DNA of 16,389 bases. Origin: Annulohypoxylon bovei var. microspora (lineage: Eukaryota > Ascomycota > Sordariomycetes > Xylariales > Hypoxylaceae). The stretch spans positions 1 through 16,389 of the forward strand of contig MU405501.1 of the NCBI GenBank assembly GCA_022836615.1, in the 5' to 3' direction. Shown one piece after another: positions 10,464 to 16,389 of the stretch (position 1 is its first letter; each line of letters begins with the position of its first letter). A program made the translations under genes and the position numbers. The notes under the pieces are model-generated. The model searched no databases and was not told the origin of the DNA. It saw only the letters and a list, made by a program, of their open reading frames with translations.

Positions 10464-10629
10464 GGTGGCTTAAAAGGTGGTTTAAAAGGTGGTTAAAAGG
10501 GAATTTTAAAAAGTGGTTAAATAAATACGTAAATAATAATTTTATTATATAATAAAAGAAATAAAAGTGGGAAATTAAGGAATTAAACCATTAACCTCGG
10601 GTTAAACTCGGGATATTATGTTATTTAAA

Positions 10630-11880
10630 TGGATGGTTTTAAAAAAAAAAAAATAATTAAATAAATAACTTAAATAATTTATACACGAAAAGTTTTTATT
10701 TATTTAAAAAATAAAAATCTTTTAATTTAATTAATTAAAAGTTTTAATGTGTATAATATTTATAATATTAACCCACTTATATAATAAAAATATTTAATTA
10801 AATTAAAAGTTATAAAGTTTTAACGTTTTTTTTTATTTAAGAAATTTTTAAATTTTTGTTTTATAAATTAAAATAACATAATACTTTTCTTAAAATCAAG
10901 TATATCCTTTTTAAAATTAGGTAATGAAATGATATAATACCACCCTTAAAATTAAGTAAAAAAATACGGAATATATAAGTTCCGATTTAAAAGTTTAATT
11001 TTATAAAAAAATAATAATTTGTATTTTTATTATTTAATTATTTAATGTTATATTATATTTCATTATATTAATTTAATATTTAACTTATGTATTAAATATT
11101 AAAATTCATTTTTCATTATAAATTTAATTAATATAAACTTTATAAATACCCATTTATTAAGTATATAATTAAAATTACGCCTTAAATTCATTTTTATTTT
11201 TAATAAAAAACGGCGTAAAAAATTAAAATAATTTATTAAAATATATCATTTTAATTATAAATAATTAATTACATTTATTTCTTTTAATGTTTATAACATT
11301 TATAATTTATTTTATAATATAACTTATTATATTTATTGTATTATTATTAATAATACTTGGATTAAAAATGAGGGGATTATTAAATTATATTTTTTAAAAT
11401 TTAATTTTATTAATAATAATATTTTATTTTATAAATAATTTAAACTTATAAATAACATTTTTTTTTTAAAACGATATTTTTTTTACGTTTTAACACATAT
11501 TAATGGTATATTAATTCGATTATTATTTATTTTTAATACTTTATTAATAAAGTGTAAAAATCTTATATTCGATTATTTTTAATTTCTAAGAATGGTAATT
11601 TTTATTTAAATTATTAAAGCTTTAAAAAAATTTATAAATTTAATTATTTATTTTATTTTATAATAACATTCATTTTTTATGTGATTTATTTATAACATTT
11701 TATTGTATGATAATATATTTATTTTCGTTTTAAACATTTTATGTTATGTTTTTAATAATTTAAAGTTAATTTAAATTAAATAATATATGTAAATATCTTA
11801 AAAATGTAAAAGTGAAAAAAATTTATTTTGTTTACGGTAATATAATATATTTTCGAAGTAATGTCCATTTTTTATAAGAT
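10630..11880. other. AT-rich interval between the two large repeats, left part
   Basis: TGGATGG follows copy 1 directly, and a run of 13 A lies at 10641-10653. If copy 1 were a 5' long terminal repeat, TGG would be in the place expected of a primer-binding site pairing with a tRNA 3' CCA; three bases prove nothing. A CCGA/TCGG-type patch lies near 10970-10985. In the frame of the following candidate, codons between 11461 and 11880 carry many stops. Confidence 0.4.
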
Positions 11881-12669
11881 TAAAATAATATTATTATAAT
11901 GTTAAAACTTGATTTTAATAATATAAAAAAATATTATTTCGTTACGTATGTTTTTAACGCGTCGGATAAATTTAAAAATGTTAATATAAAAATGTTTTAA
12001 TTATATTATAATATTTTATATTTAAATATTTTATGGGTTTTAATGAAATTCTTTTTCATTTATTTTATTTAATTTATTTTTATTAATCTCGTTATTATGC
12101 TTTTTAATAATAATAATAACGACGAATTATATTTTATTAACTTTAAAAATAATAAATATAAATAATATATAAAAATAATTTAAATGAAAGATTTTTTTAA
12201 GTTATTAATTAAAACCACCGGAATTTACGGGATATTAACTTTAATTAATAAAAAACAAAAGTTCGATAAAATGAAGCGAATTTATTTATTATAAACTAGT
12301 TAAATAAAATTAATTAAATAAAAACGTTTATATAACGAAATTAATTAATTTTATTTAATGCGTATAAGTTAAATGAAATTAATTAAAAATGAAAATAAAA
12401 ATTAAAAATGTAACGATTATTTTTTAAATGAAAAGTTTAATTCCAATTTTAAGCCATTTAAAAAAAGGTCACGGTTATATTTAAATAATAAAAAGGATAA
12501 TAATAATAATAATGTAAAATATGTTAAATTAAATATTAAAAATAACGTTAATTATATTATAAATTATGTTTATTTAAATATAAAGGATAACTATTTATAT
12601 AATGTGCATTATAATATTATATTAAAATTATCCTCATTTATAATAAATTTAAATTATAATAATCTTTAA
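11881..12669 (+). pseudogene. Weak decayed coding candidate, unidentified
   Basis: No family is recognised. The plus-strand frame with codons starting at 11881 has about 11 stops in 263 codons, all TAA, against roughly 20 or more expected from composition. Its last 87 codons (12406-12666) are uninterrupted but contain no ATG. The translated text is Asn/Lys/Tyr/Ile-rich with a run of five Asn, which AT-rich DNA yields anyway. TAA-only stops fit CAA-to-TAA changes, but TAA is also the most likely stop here by chance. C is evenly spread over the three codon positions, which argues against a well-preserved exon. It lies between the two large repeats, where a retrotransposon body would be. No reverse transcriptase, integrase or protease motif was seen. 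Confidence 0.2.
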
Positions 12670-14128
12670 CCACTTAATAATTTATAACCATTTTCATTTA
12701 TATTAAATAACATTATTAAATATTTAAATCTTTTTAAACTTAATTTTAATAAATATATTCGTTAAAATATCACCATACATTCCTTTATATTATATACTTT
12801 TGATTTTTTAATTTAATATAAGCATATAAGGAGTTTATTTATAATTAAAAATGTTTTTTTTATAAATTAAAATAAACATTTATAAGAATTATATATTTAT
12901 TTTTTATATTATAAAATTCTTTATTAAGAAAATTATATTATAAAATATAAAATTATAATCATTTCGTATATAAGAAAATATATAAATAATTAATTAACGA
13001 ATTTATTAATTAATTTATAATTAATTAATACCTGAATTTAACGAAAATAATTATATGGGAAAAGCTTTAATATGTTTTTTTTTTCCATAATTTTTAACAT
13101 TTAATAATTTATAAATAATTTAAATAAAAAAAACTTTTAAACAAAATAATCCTTATAATACGTTAAAACTTATAATTACGTAATGATTTTAATTTTAATT
13201 ATTAAAAAGGATTTTTATAAATGTAACGTAATTTAATTTACTTATTAAAAACACCATTAAAGCTTGGCTTATAAAAATGGTTTAATAAATTAAATTAAAA
13301 ATTTAAAACCAAGTCTTTTAAATTTAAAAAAATTAAAAGGGTTAAAGCGGGCGAGTTATATCCAAAGGCAACGTTAAGGTAATTACCTTAAAATCATTAA
13401 TTATTAATTCGAAAACATCTTTATTTAAATTATTTAATTATATAAAAAATGGTATTTAAATGTATTAATTATTCCAAGGAAATTTAATGGGTAATGGGAT
13501 AAAAGCATTTAAAATTATATAATTAATTAAAGTAAAATAAATAAAGCGACGATGAAGTTAAATTATATAATAAATATAAGGTTAATTATAAAATTGTAAA
13601 TTAATAAAAACCTTATTATATATTTTTATAAATTAAAGGTACATACCTTAAAGGTATTTTTTAAATGTAATCGTTAAAAAAAGGTATATATTAATTATTC
13701 AATTTATTTTAATTAAAAAAACATGTTAATTTATATAATTTAATTTAAAGAAAAAAGTTAATTTAAATAATTAATAAATAAATTAATTATATTTAATTAA
13801 AAAATTAATTTAATTATTAAAATAAATTAAAAAAATGATTTTAAAGTTTATAATGTTAGTTTTTACCTTTATGCCTTAAGTTTTTATGAAAGGTTATTAT
13901 GTCGAAGTTTTTTTTTTCCTTAAAAATAATATTATTTAAAATAAAAAAGTAAATATATTTTATATTTAATTTATACCATGTTTTTATATCATTTTATTAA
14001 ATATTAATTTAATTTTAATGGGTTTTAATTAATTAACGTTAAATCTTTGGATTATTTTTGCCTTCATTAATTAAATGAATTTTAAAATTATATAAATTTT
14101 AATTTAATATAATATTTTTTTATTATAA
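12670..14128. other. AT-rich interval between the two large repeats, right part
   Basis: No gene was seen. It holds the palindrome at 13374-13391 and, just upstream, a GC-richer patch (GGGTTAAAGCGGGCGAG at about 13340-13356). Overlapping small dyads lie near 13636-13656 (AAGGTACATACCTT). No purine run of 10 or more bases ends just before 14129, where a retrotransposon polypurine tract would be expected. Confidence 0.5.
13374..13391. other. Perfect 18-bp palindrome with GGTAATTACC core
   Basis: TTAAGGTAATTACCTTAA is fully self-complementary. It shares the ten-base core GGTAATTACC with the palindrome at 6120-6137, but its outer arms differ. I found no third instance by eye. Confidence 0.6.
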
Positions 14129-14460
14129 TTAATTAAATGCATCGTAATAATATATGGGTTTAAACAAAGGTTCATTAAATAACATTTAATAACTTAAAGT
14201 TAATAAAACTTATATAAAGAAAAATTAATTACATAAAGTTATAATGGCTTATGGTTTGTTTTCCCAAGGGTTAATTAATCACTTAAATTAAAGATTTTTT
14301 TATTTATTAAAAGTTAAGTTTTTAAATTATTAAAAGTAAAAAAATCCCGTTATTTTTAAAAGGGTTATATTCATTGTTATTAATTAAATGTTTCTTATTA
14401 ATAATAAATTAAAATTAAACTTTTTAATTAATTAAATTAATAAAGTTTAAGTTTCGAAGT

Positions 14461-14547
14461 GGTCCGTTCGCGAATAATGGTTTTTTAATATAATTTAATT
14501 TTTTAAAAACGAAAAACTTATTAAAAGGTGGTTCTCGCGCACGGACC
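14461..14547. repeat. 87-bp inverted-repeat module with GGTCCGT ends
   Basis: The left end, GGTCCGTTCGCGA, matches the reverse complement of the right end, GGTCCGTGCGCGA, at 12 of 13 positions. Past that, both arms continue with similar AACC/AATGG and TTTTAATA text. The size and GC-rich ends resemble a miniature inverted-repeat transposable element or the fused ends of a DNA transposon. A clean TA or longer target-site duplication is not visible (left flank CGAAGT, right flank AAATGT). The inside is AT-rich and does not code. Confidence 0.65.
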
Positions 14548-14670
14548 AAATGTGGTAACCTTAATTAATTAATTATATAAAGCGTTTACATAATTAATTC
14601 CTTTTAATTTAATTAACTTTAATTTTTAACACAAGTTATATAAATAAAAAAAAACCCTTAATTTAAAAAA

Positions 14671-15410
14671 ATGGTTAAAATGTTAAAAAGGTGGTTATAA
14701 ATAATTATAAATAATTAAAAAAAAAGCTTAATAAAGGTTTAATAAATGGTTTATTAAAAGATAATTAAATAAATGAGTGGTTAAATTAAAAGTTAAATAA
14801 ATAATTTAATATAATAACATTTAATTATTATTACTTTTAAAATATATTAATAAAATAATTAATTAATATTTTAATTATAAAGTTAATATATAAAAACCTT
14901 TTAAAGGAAATTATTTTATAACTTTTTTTTTTTTAATTTTTCACTTTAAATATTTTCATTAATAAAATACGTGATCCGTTATCGCTTAAGTTTTATTTTA
15001 ATTTAAAACCTACTCGTTATAATATTTAATGAGTATTTAAATTAAAGATAATTAAACGAAAAATTTAAATAAAAAATAATTTAACAAGGATTATATAAAA
15101 AGTTAAATAAGTGGTAAGATAAGTGGTAAAATAAGTGGTTCGTTAAAAAATGGTTTAATTAAAGGTTTAAAGGGTGGTATAAAGAGTAATTTAACGGAAT
15201 TTACACGGATAATTTAACAAAAGTTACATAAATAATTTATCAAAGGGTATACAAGTAATTAAAAAAAAAGTTATATGAATTATTTAATAAAAAATAAATG
15301 GGTGGTTAAACGGGAAGCTTAATGGAAAGATAATTTAATAAATGATTAAACAAAAGGTTTAAAAGGAGGTTTAAAAGATGGTTACACAAGTAAGTAAAAG
15401 CTAAGTGATT
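14671..15410 (+). repeat. G-rich degenerate array in copy 2, interrupted
   Basis: GGTGG-type units are present at 14671-14797 and 15085-15410, for example AAGTGGTAAGAT, AAGTGGTAAAAT and AAGTGGTTCGTT near 15110-15135, a local 11-12 base period. Line 15121-15180 has 16 G and 1 C. A TGGTTAAACGGGAAGCTTA match at about 15303-15321 aligns with copy 1 near 10132. The middle, 14800-15080, lacks the units. Confidence 0.6.
14800..15080. other. AT-rich interruption of the copy 2 array, with hairpin
   Basis: G no longer exceeds C here; for example, C 8 and G 5 in 14941-15000, and C 5 and G 5 in 15001-15060. A 9-bp stem with one G-T pair, TACTC...GAGTA, lies at 15011-15035. It is consistent with a nested insertion, but I cannot identify its ends. 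Confidence 0.4.
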
Positions 15411-15467
15411 ACGTATTTAATTAATAATAAGTAATTTCGTCGCATAATAAAAGAAATAAAAATACAA

Positions 15468-15498
15468 AACCAAGGAATTAAATTATTAATCCTTGGTT
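15468..15498. other. Hairpin AACCAAGGA...TCCTTGGTT
   Basis: The 9-bp arms (15468-15476 and 15490-15498) are followed inward by one bulged A and four more pairs. The matching place in copy 1 (about 10572-10602) has C/T differences in the arms and pairs poorly. The fold may therefore be a product of mutation rather than an ancestral feature. Confidence 0.55.
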
Positions 15499-15525
15499 AA
15501 ACTTTAAATATTATATTATTTAAAG

Positions 15526-15577
15526 AAATGACCTCACGTTTTAATATTAACATAATTTTAAAAAAATAACCTCACGT
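15526..15577 (+). repeat. 14-bp direct repeat 38 bp apart at the edge of copy 2
   Basis: AAATGACCTCACGT (15526-15539) and AAATAACCTCACGT (15564-15577) differ by a single G/A, a TpG-to-TpA type change. Further TCACGC scraps follow (15578 and 15587 area). They begin two bases past the end of copy 2 homology, so they belong to the flanking sequence or to an unaligned end of the element. Confidence 0.6.
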
Positions 15578-16389
15578 CACGCCTTATATCACGCTTTAAA
15601 TTATTATAATATATAATTAAAACAATTAAACAAATATAATTAATACATATTAATAAATATTTTAATTAATTAAAAAAATCAACTTTAATCCAATAAAATC
15701 ATATTATTAAATATCCATTTTTTTAATATATATATAAAATTTTAATATAAATATATAAAACTTTTATAAATATTTAAATATAAAGGTTTTATATTTTTTT
15801 TTAAAGCTTAATAATATTTTTTTCTTTTTAAAATTCAATAATTAACCATTATAATTTAAAATATTTTATTATTTCTTTTTTTTTAAAAAATATAATATAA
15901 AAAAAAAAAATTTACATAATTTAAAACCTTAATGTTTTAACCTTTATATATATACACAATTTTATTAAATATATAAGATTTTTTTTTCTTTTTTTTTAAA
16001 ATACATAAATATGTATTTTTTTAAAACTTTTTCATTTTAAATATATAAATACATTATTAAAATAAAAAATAATAAAATCATTTTAATAATTAACTTTTTA
16101 AACCCATTTTTTTTTAAACCATATCCACTTTAATTATTTATTTTACTATCATTATATTATTTAAATAATAACCATTATTAACCATTTGTTTTTATATATT
16201 ATAAATCTTGATCGTTAATTAAACTTCGCAATAATGGCATAAAATATAATTAATTTATTAAAAAAATTCTCATTATATTAAAACTTACTTATAATTAATT
16301 AAGGCCAATAAATTTTAACTACTTTATAAAATATATAAACTAATATTAACATTATTAAAAGTAATATAAATACTTTTAAAAAACCTTTT
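15578..16389. other. C-retaining, G-poor gene-free tail
   Basis: In 15601-16200 I count 45 C and 7 G. The switch from the G-rich array to this block falls close to the right edge of copy 2. No reading frame, RNA gene or tandem array is visible. T-rich runs occur near 15860-15890, 15970-15998 and 16109-16116. Confidence 0.55.

Larger units (their letters stand above)
9828..10512 (+). repeat. G-rich degenerate tandem array, unit about 12 bp
   Basis: The clearest units are at the right end: GGTGGCTTAAAA, GGTGGTTTAAAA, GGTGGTTAAAAG, starting near 10464. Successive TGG motifs from 10096 to 10214 are spaced 24, 12, 24, 23, 12 and 23 bases. In 240 counted bases (10081-10260 and 10441-10500) there are 83 G and 12 C. 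The 11/12-bp slips break any reading frame, so a Gly-Gly-Leu-Lys type peptide repeat is not supported. A higher-order duplication sits inside (10081-10176 with 10368-10463). The G-rich strand is prone to R-loops or two-tetrad G-quadruplexes if transcribed. Confidence 0.75.
9322..10629 (+). repeat. Dispersed repeat copy 1 (about 1.3 kb)
   Basis: This copy is homologous to 14129-15524 in the same orientation. Anchors, left to right: TTAATTAAATG at 9322/14129; AAATAACAT at 9361/14186; a 31-bp identity at 9637-9667/14497-14527; a stretch from 9739 (ATTCC) about 48 bp long with four differences, three of them transitions; and a gap-free 24-bp end at 10606-10629/15501-15524 with four transitions and one transversion. 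Homology is clear from about 9560 rightwards and weaker to the left. The order of parts is AT-rich left arm, short inverted repeat, G-rich 12-bp array, terminal AT segment. It carries no open frame. It could be a long terminal repeat or a standalone non-autonomous element; no flanking duplication was recognised. Confidence 0.75.
14129..15524 (+). repeat. Dispersed repeat copy 2 (about 1.4 kb)
   Basis: This is the partner of 9322-10629, with the same order of parts. Its inverted-repeat module is better preserved than in copy 1, whereas its G-rich array has lost more G: many GGTGG are now AGTGG, GGTAA or AATAA. The two copies therefore decayed differently along their length. An interruption of roughly 280 bases at about 14800-15080 is not G-skewed and may be an insertion or a heavily mutated part. 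It contains no gene. Confidence 0.75.
1..16389. other. AT-isochore with RIP-like base composition
   Basis: The whole window is A+T-rich with stops in all frames. In stretches counted by hand, G+C is about 9% (15601-16200), 13% (1-420) and 15% (3841-4560). TpA outnumbers ApT (15 to 12 in 1-60; 11 to 9 in 4321-4380). In five lines (901, 961, 1081, 7741, 11461; 300 bases) CpG occurs 9 times and CpA 8 times, although A is several-fold commoner than G, so CpA is depleted. High TpA with low CpA is the known footprint of RIP in Pezizomycotina. Long homopolymers are few, unlike Plasmodium or Dictyostelium intergenic DNA. The fungal origin is inferred from composition only. Confidence 0.7.

Noticed and set aside
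9828..10512. CRISPR array
   Set aside because: The units are degenerate, about 12 bp and contiguous, with no spacers.
10641..10653. A13 after copy 1 as the poly(A) tail of a non-LTR element
   Set aside because: Copy 2 has no poly(A) at the matching edge.
14129..14400. Polypurine tract of an LTR element (AAAGAAAAA at 14216, AAAAGGG at 14358)
   Set aside because: Both lie inside the region of homology with copy 1 rather than just before it, and they are short.
1..16389. Plasmodium, Dictyostelium or mitochondrial intergenic DNA
   Set aside because: Long homopolymers and (AT)n runs are few, TpA exceeds ApT, CpG is retained relative to CpA, and diverged duplicates differ mostly by transitions, all of which fit RIP better. 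Composition alone cannot exclude them.

Overview
This window is about 16.4 kb of very A+T-rich DNA with no intact protein-coding or RNA gene that I can support. In stretches counted by hand, G+C is roughly 9-15%. The exception is one G-rich repeat array at about 9.83-10.51 kb, where it reaches about 40%. TpA exceeds ApT in the lines I counted (15 to 12 in bases 1-60; 11 to 9 in 4321-4380). CpG is about as common as CpA (9 against 8 in five counted lines), although A is several times more frequent than G. That combination is the usual footprint of repeat-induced point mutation (RIP), which turns CpA into TpA in duplicated DNA of filamentous ascomycete fungi. The best reading is an AT-isochore of a Pezizomycotina genome (centromeric, subtelomeric or interstitial) built from heavily mutated repeats. 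I cannot name the species.

Layout. Bases 1-430 are C-rich and G-poor and hold a minisatellite of twelve 19-20 bp units. A run of 18 T marks a switch to a G-rich block (481-840). From 841 to about 3840 there is little beyond AT-rich filler and three G/C-capped hairpins. Bases 3841-4560 are almost free of G while keeping C. A weak open frame lies at 5387-5770. Two tandem arrays sit together at 7037-7180 (9-bp units) and 7251-7358 (27-bp units); the longest ATG-initiated frame in the region, 6877-7209, comes from the 9-bp array.

The main structure is a pair of related repeats in the same orientation, 9322-10629 and 14129-15524, about 4.8 kb apart. Each holds a short inverted repeat with GGTCCGT-type ends followed by an array of roughly 12-bp G-rich units (GGTGGTTTAAAA type). 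Differences between the copies, and between internal duplicates of copy 1, are mostly transitions. The 3.5 kb between them holds only a weak decayed coding candidate (11881-12669). The pair could be the long terminal repeats of a dead 6.2 kb retrotransposon, but I found no convincing polypurine tract, so two independent repeat copies are equally possible.

Nothing here works as a gene set. The biology of interest is mutational: blocks in which one strand has lost nearly all its C while the other has kept it, with block edges near repeat edges.
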